From contig JAIBBQ010000002.1 in NCBI GenBank assembly GCA_019694595.1, forward strand, positions 1 through 64,000: a stretch of DNA of 64,000 nt, read 5' to 3'. Below are positions 28,591 through 36,973 of this stretch, piece after piece. Both the position numbers and the translations under genes were made by a program. Position 1 is the stretch's first letter. Each line of letters starts with the position of its first letter. The notes below the pieces were generated by a model. It saw nothing but the letters and a program-made list of their open reading frames with translations. It was not told where the DNA came from and did no database searches. This DNA comes from Myxococcaceae bacterium (GTDB lineage Bacteria; Myxococcota; Myxococcia; Myxococcales; Myxococcaceae).

Positions 28591-29193
28591 ATGCGTCAGT
28601 CACTCCTCGTCACCCTGCTCGCTGCCGGCGCCTGGGCCACCCCGCCCACCCAGCCGGTGCTCCGGGCCGAGCTGCTCATCCTCAGGGACACCGATCAGGC
28701 CAGCCGGCAGGCGCTCTTCGGGCATGACCCGGCGGGCGAATGGGGCGAGCTGGTGAGCCGCTTCGATGCCCGCAACGCGGCCCGACTGCGCGAGATCCTC
28801 GACCAGCAGGGCTGGCCCACTGCGGACCAGGTCGGAGAGGACGGCGCGGAAGCAGCCTGGATCCTCGCGCTCCACCTCGCGAGTGATGCCCCGCTGATGC
28901 AGCGCTGTCTCACCTTGCTCGAGTCCGCGGTGAAGCGTGGCGTGGCGCCGCCCGAGCATCTCGCCCGGCTCACGGACAAGGTGCTCCTGCAGCAGGGCAA
29001 GCCCCAGCGGTACGGCTCCCAGCTCGACTTTCTCCCCGATGGCGGAACGACGCCAGCCGCCCCCATCGAAGCCCCGGAGCTGCTCGAGTCACGTCGCCGC
29101 GCCCTCAAGCTGGTGCCGTACCCCGCCTACCTGAAGCAGCGGCGTCAGGGGTACGACGAGCTCGCTCGGGCAGCGCTCAGGTCGAAGCCTTGA
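28591..29193 (+). CDS. Secreted DUF6624 family protein
   Basis: 200 aa. The start ATG is 8 nt after the epimerase stop. A signal peptide (SLLVTLLAAGAWA) is followed by a DUF6624-like helical domain: ILDQQGWPTADQVGEDGAEA, LALHLASDAPLMQRCL, KRGVAPPEHLARLTDK and QGKPQRYGSQL. The family is common in Myxococcota and Bacteroidota and has no known function. Its 3' end overlaps the convergent methyltransferase gene by 17 nt. It may be an unrelated passenger behind the operon. Confidence 0.75.
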   Translation: MRQSLLVTLLAAGAWATPPTQPVLRAELLILRDTDQASRQALFGHDPAGEWGELVSRFDARNAARLREILDQQGWPTADQVGEDGAEAAWILALHLASDAPLMQRCLTLLESAVKRGVAPPEHLARLTDKVLLQQGKPQRYGSQLDFLPDGGTTPAAPIEAPELLESRRRALKLVPYPAYLKQRRQGYDELARAALRSKP

Positions 29194-29821
29194 GCACGAT
29201 GCGGTACGCCCGGTCCGTGCCTCCGCCGACGGCTGCCGCAACCCGGGGATTGAAGCCGGGCGCCTCGCTCAGCACCTCGAGCGTGTCCTTCCCGTACAGC
29301 CTGCGGACCTCGGGCTGAGGGACCGAATGCGGCGGGCCTTCGACGCCCGGCGGGTAGTCGAACGTCACCAGGAGCCCCGGCGAGCCCGGAGGCACCAGTG
29401 CGCGCACCGCGGCCACGTAGCGATCGCGCGACTCGGGCTCCACCGCGATCAGCGCAGCCCGATCGTAGAAGGCATCGACCTCGCCCACGTCGGCACGCGT
29501 CACCGCGTAGAAGTCCCCCACCACGATGGTGACGTCACCCGCCGAATAGGTCGGAAAGCGCGCTCCCGCAGCCCGGCTGGGCTTGACCCCGTGCTCCTCG
29601 AAGAAGGCGATCGCCGCCTGCTCGACGTACTCCACCCCCACCACGCGGTGCCCCTGCGCAGCGAGAAAGGCGAGATCCTCGGCCTTCCCACACAGCGGTA
29701 CCAGGACCCGCCGCTTGCTCCCCAGCACCCCCACGTGGCGCTCGAGGAACGGGTTCGGCTTGCCCTCGTGGAAGCCGATCTTCCCTTCGCGCCAACGGCC
29801 TGCCCAGTCGTGTTCCGGCAT
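29177..29821 (-). CDS. Thiopurine S-methyltransferase (TPMT) family protein
   Basis: 214 aa. The TPMT signature is clear: WAGRWREGKIGFHEGKPNP at the N-terminus, RVLVPLCGKAEDLAFL as the SAM-binding motif and GHRVVGVEYVEQAA. Bacterial TPMTs methylate thio, tellurite or selenite compounds, and some are pathway enzymes. Expected length for bacterial TPMT is about 215 aa. It runs in the same direction as the GHMP kinase (9 nt gap) and may be co-transcribed. Confidence 0.87.
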   Translation of the reverse strand: MPEHDWAGRWREGKIGFHEGKPNPFLERHVGVLGSKRRVLVPLCGKAEDLAFLAAQGHRVVGVEYVEQAAIAFFEEHGVKPSRAAGARFPTYSAGDVTIVVGDFYAVTRADVGEVDAFYDRAALIAVEPESRDRYVAAVRALVPPGSPGLLVTFDYPPGVEGPPHSVPQPEVRRLYGKDTLEVLSEAPGFNPRVAAAVGGGTDRAYRIVLKAST

Positions 29822-29830
29822 GGTGCTCCT

Positions 29831-30910
29831 TCAGCTCGATGCGGTGATCCAGCTCAACAGCGTGGGGTCGCTGGTCGGCGACCCCTGCAGTCCTGCTTCC
29901 GGCTCGAGCTCCAGCGCGAAGAAGCCGCGCGCCCGGACCGCGTCGAGCAGCTCCTTCCGCGCGCCCACGTCGGGGGCGAACACGATGCAGCCGTCACCTC
30001 CGCCCGCGCCCGAGACCTTCCCCACGCAGCCGAAGGTGTTCGCCAGCGTCAGGATGCGCTCGATCTCCTCGGTGACCACCGGCCCCAGCTCCGAGAGCAG
30101 CGCCTGCAGCCCCCGGGTGGCCTCCGAGACCAGCGCGAAGTCTCCCCGGCCCAGCCCGTCCTCGAGCTGGATCGACAGCCCGTCGGAACGGCTCACGAAC
30201 ACCTCGCGCCCCGACGCGCCCAGCGTGCGCTCCACCTCGCCGATGAGCAGCGGCGTCGAGGCGCTCTGGCCGGTGAAGATCCAGGCCATCGGCAGCTTCG
30301 GCTTCGCAGCCCGCCACACGTCGACCGGAGGGGAGACCGCCAGCGCGCTGCCCAGGTCTCCGCCGCGCGCCGCCTTGAGCAGCGCCGACACGTCGTACCG
30401 GCGGTACCCCACCAGCCCGCCGGCGAAGATGGCCGCCACGTCCGCCCCGCTCCCGCGCCCCCCCTGCGCATCGGCATGCGCCACCAGGGCCAGCTTGAGC
30501 GCGTCGAATTGCACGTCGAGCGCGCAGCGAATCGCCTCCGCCGTCAGCACCGCCGTGCGCGCACTGCTCCCCAGTCCCAGCTTGCCGCCGTGCGGCCCGA
30601 GCGGCGACGGCGCCAGGGCCACCGTCGCACCCGCACGGGGCCGCGCCAGCGCCCGCAGCGCCAGGTCGAGCGCCGTCGCGGCGAAGTGAAACGCCTGCCC
30701 CGGCGCCTCGGTCCAGCCCACCCCACCCGGCGTCGCCGGCCCCCCGCGCGCCCCTTGATCGAGCAGCAGCTGCACCCGCCCGTCGTCGCGCGGCCTCGCG
30801 TGCGCCCCGACCCGGGGACCGCAGGCGAGCACCCGGGCCACGCCGCCCCAGAGCACCGCGTACTCGCCCGCGACGAAGAGCTTGCCCGCGGCGGTGAGCG
30901 CCCGCTCCAC
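29831..30910 (-). CDS. GHMP kinase, probable phosphomevalonate kinase
   Basis: 359 aa. GHMP motifs: GKLFVAGEYAVLWGG near the start, the ATP-binding LGLGSSARTAVL near residue 115, and the C-terminal KVSGAGGGDGCIVF. The GEYAVL motif, the length and the gap between motifs fit eukaryote-type phosphomevalonate kinase better than mevalonate or homoserine kinase. Myxobacteria use the mevalonate route, so this fits. It is apart from the other pathway genes and lies 1 nt from psuG on the same strand. Assignment to the exact phosphate acceptor is inference. Confidence 0.7.
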   Translation of the reverse strand: MERALTAAGKLFVAGEYAVLWGGVARVLACGPRVGAHARPRDDGRVQLLLDQGARGGPATPGGVGWTEAPGQAFHFAATALDLALRALARPRAGATVALAPSPLGPHGGKLGLGSSARTAVLTAEAIRCALDVQFDALKLALVAHADAQGGRGSGADVAAIFAGGLVGYRRYDVSALLKAARGGDLGSALAVSPPVDVWRAAKPKLPMAWIFTGQSASTPLLIGEVERTLGASGREVFVSRSDGLSIQLEDGLGRGDFALVSEATRGLQALLSELGPVVTEEIERILTLANTFGCVGKVSGAGGGDGCIVFAPDVGARKELLDAVRARGFFALELEPEAGLQGSPTSDPTLLSWITASS

Positions 30911-30911
30911 C

Positions 30912-31811
30912 TCAGCGCCTCCACGCCGCGGCCAGGGCCCCGGCGAAGCGCGCGTTGTTCTCCAGCAGCGCCAGGTTCGCGAGCAGCGTCTTGCCCCGCG
31001 TCGCCGCCGCCATGGCCTTCAGCAAGAAGGGGGTCACCTGCTTGCCTTCGATCTTCTTCCGCTTCGCTTCGCGCAGCGCCACGGCCAGGTGCTTGTCCAC
31101 CAGCTGGCGCGGCAAGGCCGTGGCCGCGGGAGGCGGCAGCGCGAAGATGAGCCCACCCTGGCCCAGCTCGACGCGGGCGCGCGCGATCTCCGCGGCCTCC
31201 TCGGCGGTCCCCACCTGGTGCTCCAGGTGAATGCCCGTCTCGCGCGTGTAGAACCCGGGCAGTTCGTTGGTCCCCACGCCGAGCACCGGCACCCCGAGCG
31301 TCTCCAGCGCCTCCATGGTCTTCGGCAGGTCGAGCACCGACTTCGCGCCAGCACACACCACCGCCACCGGGAAACGGGCGAGGGCCGGCAAGTCCTGCGA
31401 GACGTCGAGCGCCTTCGCCACCTCGCGGTGCACCCCGCCCAGCCCGCCCGTCGCGAACACCCGGATGCCGGCCGCCGCCGCGAGCTCGCACGTCGCGCTC
31501 ACCGTGGTGCCCCCCGTGAGCCGCCGAGCCACCGCCACCGCGAGATCCCGCGAGCCCACCTTGAGCAGCCCGTCGCTCTTCGCCAGGCGCTGCAGCTCCT
31601 CGGGCTCGAGGCCGATGCACAGCTCCCCGTCGATCACCGCGATGGTCGCCGGCTCCGCGCCCTCGGCCCGCACCGCCGCCTCGCAGGTCATCGCCGCGTG
31701 CAGGTTCTGCGGCCGGGGCAGCCCCTGAGCAATGACCGACGACTCCAGCGCCACCAGCGGGCGCTTGCGGAGCATCGCGCCCTGCACCGCCTGGGAAAAC
31801 CGCAGCTTCAC
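30912..31811 (-). CDS. psuG: Pseudouridine-5'-phosphate glycosidase PsuG
   Basis: 299 aa. PsuG marks: ALESSVIAQGLPRPQN (20-35), GGTTVSATCELAA, RVFATGGLGGVHRE, VVCAGAKSVLDLPKTMEALE with the catalytic Lys in AGAK, and LPGFYTRETG. It reversibly splits the C-C bond of pseudouridine 5'-phosphate to give uracil and ribose 5-phosphate. No pseudouridine kinase (psuK) is adjacent, so the kinase must be elsewhere. Overlaps the regulator gene by 4 nt. Confidence 0.93.
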   Translation of the reverse strand: MKLRFSQAVQGAMLRKRPLVALESSVIAQGLPRPQNLHAAMTCEAAVRAEGAEPATIAVIDGELCIGLEPEELQRLAKSDGLLKVGSRDLAVAVARRLTGGTTVSATCELAAAAGIRVFATGGLGGVHREVAKALDVSQDLPALARFPVAVVCAGAKSVLDLPKTMEALETLGVPVLGVGTNELPGFYTRETGIHLEHQVGTAEEAAEIARARVELGQGGLIFALPPPAATALPRQLVDKHLAVALREAKRKKIEGKQVTPFLLKAMAAATRGKTLLANLALLENNARFAGALAAAWRR

Positions 31812-33508
31812 TGCCTGCGCTTTTCGACCACGAGCTGGAAGTCTTCGATCTTCTTGTCGAGCGTCGGCCGGCTGATCCCCAGCAGCGCCGCGGCCTTGAT
31901 CTTCTTGCCCCGCGCCTCGCGCAGCGCCTCGCTGATCGCGTCGCGCTCGAGCCGCGCGATCATCTGCGCCAGCGTCGCCGGCTGACCGCTCCCCGGCCCG
32001 TCCTGGATCTCCGGAGGCAGCTTGAGCGCCGTCACCTCGGTGCCCGCGTACAGCAGCGCCAGCCGCTCCGAGACGCCCTTGAGCTCTTCCACGTTGCCTG
32101 GCCAGCCGTAGTCCACCAAGAGCCGCCGCGCGTCGGGCGACAAGGTGGGAATCTCCTTCTTCCGCAGCTTCGCCATGCGCCCCGCGAAGTACTCGTAGAG
32201 CGCCGGCACGTCGGGGCGGCGCTCGCGCAGCGGCAGCGACTCGATCTCGATGCCCGTGACCGCCTTCGCCAGCTCCCCGTCGACCTCGCCGCGCTGGGCC
32301 ACCGTGGCCAGCGGCGCGGTGATGGTCACCATCAGGCGAATGTCCACCGGCTCCTCGCCGCCCGCACGCGCCGGCGCCGTCTTGCGAGACAGGTGCCGCC
32401 CCAGACGCTCCGAGAGGTGCCTCGGCAGCGACTCCAGCTGCCGCAGCACGAAGGTGCCCCCGTCGGCCCGCAAGAGCGCCGACGACATCGGCGGCACGCC
32501 CGGCGCCGAGGTACGCCCGAAGAGCTCTTCCTCGACCTGCGCCGCAGGCCGCCGGCAGTCCACCACCACGAACGGGCCCAGCGCCCGAGGGCTGCGCGAA
32601 TGAATGTAGTGCGCCGTGTGCAGGCGCCCGGTGCCCAGCTCGCCGTACACCGCCACCGGCTCCAGCACCGCCGCCGCGCGCCGCGCGTGCTCCACCGACT
32701 TGCGGAACTGCCGCGAGCTGCCCAGCAGCTGCACCTGCGGAGCGTCGGCGTCGGTCCGCGAGCGAACTGCCGCCAGCGCCTCACCCGCGATGCGCCCCAG
32801 CGACGCCAGCAGCCGGCCATCGCCCTGCGCGAACGGCTCCGGCCGCTCCGCGTAGAGGATGCCGAAGGGCGCACCACCCGAGGCGATCAGCGGCGCACAG
32901 AGCACCCCTGCCGAGCGGCCCACTTCCTTGCGCTCCAGCGCCCCGCGGGCCAGCGAGCGAGGCACCTCGACCGACTCCGCGCCCACCACCGACGCGGTGA
33001 GCAGGCCTTCGGAGCCACCGAGCAGCGCCGCCGCCTTGTCCGCGTTGAGCGCCCGCGCGACCTCCTCCGCCGCCCGACGCAGCACCATCGCCTCCGTCGT
33101 CGCCGACAGCAGCGCCACCGAGAAGTTGTAGAGGCCCGCCTCGGCCCCGACCGCCGGCAGCAGCTCCTCCAGCGGCAGGGAATCGAGCTCGCCCGCGTCC
33201 TTCTCCGTCAACGCCGCGCGCGAAGGCGGCTCGAAGAGCAGGTTCGAGTCGCCCACCTGGAACTGATCTCCAGGCAGCAGCGTGACCTCGCCTTCGATCT
33301 TCTCGCCGTTGACGAGCGTGCCGTTGCGGCTGCCCAGGTCGGAGACCCGCGCCTGCCCGCCTTCGAGCACCACCCGCGCGTGCCGACGCGAGACCTTGCT
33401 GTCCTCCAGCGGAATGTCGCAGGACGGACTGCGGCCGATGATGACTTCGCCCTTCACTTCATGCCGCAACCCAACCGACGGGCCCGACAACAGGAGCAGT
33501 GCTGGCAT
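31808..33508 (-). CDS. FHA-GAF regulator with a degenerate NtrC-type AAA+ domain and Fis-type HTH
   Basis: 566 aa. FHA domain 1-95 (GRSPSCDIPL, SRRHARV, GSRNGTLVN), GAF-like domain about 130-248, an NtrC-family AAA+ domain about 257-490, and a Fis-type helix-turn-helix about 520-560 (AALLGISRPTLDKKI). The ATPase is eroded. Walker A reads GELGTGRL (K to R295). The GAFTGA sigma-54 loop is missing after EELFG. Walker B reads GTFVLRQ instead of a DE pair (R356, Q357). WPGNVEEL is kept. It therefore probably binds DNA and phospho-Thr partners but cannot remodel sigma-54. Last two codons overlap psuG. Confidence 0.88.
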   Translation of the reverse strand: MPALLLLSGPSVGLRHEVKGEVIIGRSPSCDIPLEDSKVSRRHARVVLEGGQARVSDLGSRNGTLVNGEKIEGEVTLLPGDQFQVGDSNLLFEPPSRAALTEKDAGELDSLPLEELLPAVGAEAGLYNFSVALLSATTEAMVLRRAAEEVARALNADKAAALLGGSEGLLTASVVGAESVEVPRSLARGALERKEVGRSAGVLCAPLIASGGAPFGILYAERPEPFAQGDGRLLASLGRIAGEALAAVRSRTDADAPQVQLLGSSRQFRKSVEHARRAAAVLEPVAVYGELGTGRLHTAHYIHSRSPRALGPFVVVDCRRPAAQVEEELFGRTSAPGVPPMSSALLRADGGTFVLRQLESLPRHLSERLGRHLSRKTAPARAGGEEPVDIRLMVTITAPLATVAQRGEVDGELAKAVTGIEIESLPLRERRPDVPALYEYFAGRMAKLRKKEIPTLSPDARRLLVDYGWPGNVEELKGVSERLALLYAGTEVTALKLPPEIQDGPGSGQPATLAQMIARLERDAISEALREARGKKIKAAALLGISRPTLDKKIEDFQLVVEKRRQ

Positions 33509-33523
33509 TGGTGGAACGCGACT

Positions 33524-34705
33524 TTACATCGGTCTTTCAGCGTTCAGAAGATTCTTCAGATCCTCTTCGTCGAGCGTCCGCCCGTCCCGGCTGACCGCCA
33601 GGGCGTTGATCTGCGATTGCTCGATTTCCACGTGGGCCCCCCGGCGCCACTCCGTGGTCCGTTCACCCCCGTCGACCAGCTTGCCGATGAGCGTGTCCTC
33701 TTCCCACTGGACCACCTCGACCCACAGCTGCTCCTCGTCGGCCTCCCCCTCGTCGCCGTTGGGGTGAACCTCGAAGGGGGCCCGCACCACGAAGCTCAAC
33801 GGCTCCATCAGCCCCCGCCGCAGGAAGCGCGCCTTGAACGACGGCAGCAACGCCTTCGCCTGGCTCGCCAGCGCGTCCTTCTCTTCCGGGGTCTCCGCTT
33901 CGAAGCGGTCGCGGTACTGCTTGAGCACCTCGGTCAGGCTGTGACGGCCTTCCGGGCTGGTCACCGTCAGGTAGCCCGACTCGTGTCCTTCGAACTGCTC
34001 CGGCGCCACGCCGTACAGGCTCGGGCGCGCCTCGTCGCTGGGCATCACCTGGAAGCTCATGCCCACGCTCGTCGAGACCGCCGTGCGCCAGGCGGGGCCG
34101 TGGTCGAACGCCATGTCCGTGCACAGCTCGTGGAGAAACGTCTCCGCCGGCTGCAGGTCTTCCGCGCTCAGCGAGAACATCTCCACGTCGAGCATGCCGA
34201 ACTTGGCCATGCCGTGCGTGTGCACCCACATCGGCGTCGACGTCTCCGACGCCTCCACCGCGTGGAGCGTGATGTGGTCGCGAATGTCGAACTCCAGCTC
34301 GGTGATCTCCTCGATGTCCTCGGCGCTGTGGATCTTGAAGGCGCTCACGTCGACCACCACGCCTTCCACGTGCTCCATCAGCGTGCGCACGCACCACAGC
34401 GCCTCGAACACCGCCACGCTTCCCTGTGGCTTTCCCGGCTCGAAGGCCACCCGGTAGAAGCCCCGCGCCGACCGCAGCGCCGCCTGCGACGCCTCGGTGC
34501 CGGTGAGCAGATCGGGCGTCCACCCCAGCTTCTGCGAGCGCGTCTCGAAGGTGACGTCGACCCGCGAGTCTTCCGCCCGCAACGAGAACAGGCAGCCGTC
34601 TTCTCCGAAGACCAGCGCCACGTCCTCCGCCTCGAAGGCCTCCTTGAGCGCCGCCTCGTCCACCGGCTCGGTCGAGGCCGTCGCCAGCAGGTACAGGTCC
34701 CTCAC
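33524..34705 (-). CDS. DUF2314-domain protein
   Basis: 393 aa, soluble and acidic. The C-terminal 65 residues (EEQLWVEVVQWEEDTLIGKL, then RRGAHVEIEQSQINALAV) match DUF2314. The remainder has a domain of the DUF4026 kind with an acidic, aromatic-rich pattern but no catalytic motif I recognise. Genes with DUF2314 are found in many bacteria without known function. It is 15 nt from the FHA regulator and 13 nt after the deoxynucleoside kinase stop on the same strand, so a five- to six-gene operon from dNK down to the GHMP kinase is likely. Confidence 0.65.
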   Translation of the reverse strand: MRDLYLLATASTEPVDEAALKEAFEAEDVALVFGEDGCLFSLRAEDSRVDVTFETRSQKLGWTPDLLTGTEASQAALRSARGFYRVAFEPGKPQGSVAVFEALWCVRTLMEHVEGVVVDVSAFKIHSAEDIEEITELEFDIRDHITLHAVEASETSTPMWVHTHGMAKFGMLDVEMFSLSAEDLQPAETFLHELCTDMAFDHGPAWRTAVSTSVGMSFQVMPSDEARPSLYGVAPEQFEGHESGYLTVTSPEGRHSLTEVLKQYRDRFEAETPEEKDALASQAKALLPSFKARFLRRGLMEPLSFVVRAPFEVHPNGDEGEADEEQLWVEVVQWEEDTLIGKLVDGGERTTEWRRGAHVEIEQSQINALAVSRDGRTLDEEDLKNLLNAERPM

Positions 34706-34718
34706 GGCAGACTCCCGC

Positions 34719-35333
34719 TCACAGGTACTTCTCGATCTGGCGGAACAGATCCATGCGGTCGACCAGGTCGGTCAGGTAGTCGAGCGTGTCCGTCTGCAGC
34801 ACCAGCACCGGGCTCATGGTGTACGTCTTGAACCACCCCTCGTAGAGCGCGTTGAGCCGCGACAGGTACGCCGTGGGAATGTCCTGCTCCATCGCCCGGC
34901 CGCGAATCTTGATGCGCTGGCGCAGCGTCCGCACCGGGCAGCGCAGGTAGATCATCAGGTCGGGCGGCCGCAGCGCCGCGGCGATCGTCTGGTACAGCTC
35001 CCAGTAAGTGCCCCAGTCGCGCTTGTCGATGTAGCGCTGCTTGTAGAGGTTGCGCGCGAAGATCTCCGCGTCTTCGTAGATGGTCCGGTCCTGGATCGAC
35101 GCGCCCTCGCCCTGCTCCAGCTGCCGGTGCAGCCGGAACTTGTGGGTCAGGAAGAAGATCTGGGACCGGAACGCCCAGGTCTTCATGTCCTTGTAGAAGT
35201 CCGCCAGGTACGGGTTCTGATCGTTGGGCTCGTAGAACGGGGTGATCCCGTACTTCTTGCAGAGGAACCCCGTCAGCTCCGTCTTCCCGGCGCCGATGTT
35301 CCCCGCGATGGCGATGAAGCGCTGGCGACCCAC
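34719..35333 (-). CDS. Deoxynucleoside kinase (dNK family)
   Basis: 204 aa from the GTG at 35333. Walker A GNIGAGKT (11-18), a DRT motif in QDRTIYEDAEIF, and the Arg-rich lid in LRQRIKIRGRAMEQ are typical of dCK/dGK-type kinases. These phosphorylate deoxynucleosides for salvage. The ORF continues upstream, but no SD-supported start was found there and the upstream composition looks non-coding, so 35333 is preferred (VGRQRFIAIAG, close to the usual dNK start). First gene of the minus-strand operon, divergent from the TPR lipoprotein gene. Confidence 0.82.
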   Translation of the reverse strand: MGRQRFIAIAGNIGAGKTELTGFLCKKYGITPFYEPNDQNPYLADFYKDMKTWAFRSQIFFLTHKFRLHRQLEQGEGASIQDRTIYEDAEIFARNLYKQRYIDKRDWGTYWELYQTIAAALRPPDLMIYLRCPVRTLRQRIKIRGRAMEQDIPTAYLSRLNALYEGWFKTYTMSPVLVLQTDTLDYLTDLVDRMDLFRQIEKYL

Positions 35334-35394
35334 GAGAACCAGGGGTTGTACCAGACGCGCACCGCTGCTGGCGCGTGGTACATGCACGCCGCCC

Positions 35395-36180
35395 ATGCCG
35401 GCCCGGCGCCACAGCCCAGGCTCCCTCTGGTCCGCCCTCCCGGGCGCCCTCGCCCTTTGGCTCTGCGCCTGCCCGGCGCCGGGCGACGCCGAGCTCGAAC
35501 AGGGCAACCGGGCCGCCCGTGCCGGCCGCCTCGCCGACGCCGAGACCGCCTTCACCGCCGCCACCAAGCTGCGCCCCACCGACGAGCGCGCCTGGAGACT
35601 GCTGGGGGAAGCCGCCCTCGCCCAGGGCCACCTCGACGTCGCCCTCGACGCCTTCACCCGCGCCGCCGCCCAGAGCAAGACGCCCACCGAGGCCCGCATC
35701 GGCCTCGCCCGCGCCCAGCTCGAGAGCGGAGACGCCGGCGCCGCCGAGGCCGAGGTCAACGCACTCCTCGCCGTCGCTGCCCAGCGCGCCGAGGTCCGCT
35801 GCCTCCAGGCCCGGCTGCTCCTCGCCCGCGGCGACGCCGACGCCGCGCTCGAGGCCCTCGAGCCGGCCCTCAAGGCGCAGGCCCCCTCCGCCGAGCTTCT
35901 CTACCTCAAGGGCCTCGCGCTCCTGGCCGCCCGCCGCTACGCCGACGCCCAGTCCGCCTTCGACGCCACCGGCCGCGCGGCCCCCGCGTCCGCCTACGCC
36001 GCCTGGGGCAACGCCCGCCTCGCCGCCGCCCAGGGCCGCAAGGCCGACGTGCTCCTCTACCTCCGCGAGGCCCGCACCAAGGCGGGCCCCGGCTTCGTCC
36101 CCGCCGACGTGAAGTCAGACCCCGCCTTCTCCACGCTCCTCGCCGACGGCGAGCTCCAGCGGCTCCTCGAGGTCCCCTGA
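35395..36180 (+). CDS. TPR-repeat lipoprotein
   Basis: 261 aa. A lipoprotein signal (PGALALWLCAC) precedes TPR-like helix pairs: EQGNRAARAGRLADAETAFT, AFTRAAAQSKTPTEARIG, LEALEPALKAQAPSAEL and LALLAARRYADAQSAFDATG. About five to six repeats, Ala-rich. TPR proteins are scaffolds for protein assembly. The ATG at 35395 is the first start that leaves the divergent kinase start free. It is followed after 1 nt by plsC. Confidence 0.78.
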   Translation: MPARRHSPGSLWSALPGALALWLCACPAPGDAELEQGNRAARAGRLADAETAFTAATKLRPTDERAWRLLGEAALAQGHLDVALDAFTRAAAQSKTPTEARIGLARAQLESGDAGAAEAEVNALLAVAAQRAEVRCLQARLLLARGDADAALEALEPALKAQAPSAELLYLKGLALLAARRYADAQSAFDATGRAAPASAYAAWGNARLAAAQGRKADVLLYLREARTKAGPGFVPADVKSDPAFSTLLADGELQRLLEVP

Positions 36181-36181
36181 C

Positions 36182-36973
36182 ATGCGCAAGTGGTTCTGCA
36201 TCTTCATCGCCGGCTTCGCCACCCTCGTCTTCTTCCCCTGCACCGTGATCGCCATGGCGCTCACCTTGAGGACCAGCGCCTCGATGTACGTGGTGCAGCG
36301 CTGGTGGTCTCCCGTGCTCCTGTGGGCCGGCGGCGCCACCCTGGAGGTGATCGGCAAGGAGAACGCCGACCCCAAGCGCGCCGCCATCTACGTCTGCAAC
36401 CACCAGTCGACCCTCGACATCCCCGCCGTGTTCCGCGGGCTGTGGCCGGTCGATTTCCGCTTCGTGGTGAAGCAGCAGCTCAAGTACGTGCCGGTGCTCG
36501 GCTGGTACCTCTCGCTCGCCGGCTACCCCTTCGTCGACCGTGGCAACCACGCCAAGGCCGTCGCGTCGCTCGCCAAGGCCGGGCGGAAGATCCGCAACGG
36601 CACCTCGGTGGTCGTCTTCGCCGAAGGCACGCGCAGCGACAACGGCTCCATTCTCCCGTTCAAGAAGGGCCCCTTCGCCCTGGCCATGGAAGCCAAGGTC
36701 CCCGTCATTCCCGTCACCATCGAAGGCACCCGCCACGTGATGCCCAAGAACTCGTGGGACATCGTGCCCGGCCCGGTGCGCATCAAGGTCGGCCAGCCCA
36801 TCGACATCGCCCAGTTCGACGGCAACCGCGACGCGCTCATCCGCGCGGTGCGCGACGTCATCATCGCCCAGAGCCTCGAGCTCGGAGGCCTGGGCGGAGA
36901 TTCCAACGCCGCCGTCGCTGCCCGAGGCAAGGAAGGCATCGGCCGCGCCGCCGACGAGAAGCAGAGCGCATGA
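36182..36973 (+). CDS. plsC: 1-acyl-sn-glycerol-3-phosphate acyltransferase (PlsC family)
   Basis: 263 aa. N-terminal membrane helix (residues 5-28); motif I NHQSTLD (73-79, HX4D), motif II YPFVDRG (115-121), motif III FAEGTRS (146-152) and motif IV VPVIPVTIEGTRH. Transfers an acyl chain to lysophosphatidic acid in phospholipid synthesis. A basic tail of about 35 residues follows the usual end. The start is 1 nt after the TPR lipoprotein stop and the end overlaps the next TPR gene by 4 nt (ATGA). Confidence 0.9.
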   Translation: MRKWFCIFIAGFATLVFFPCTVIAMALTLRTSASMYVVQRWWSPVLLWAGGATLEVIGKENADPKRAAIYVCNHQSTLDIPAVFRGLWPVDFRFVVKQQLKYVPVLGWYLSLAGYPFVDRGNHAKAVASLAKAGRKIRNGTSVVVFAEGTRSDNGSILPFKKGPFALAMEAKVPVIPVTIEGTRHVMPKNSWDIVPGPVRIKVGQPIDIAQFDGNRDALIRAVRDVIIAQSLELGGLGGDSNAAVAARGKEGIGRAADEKQSA

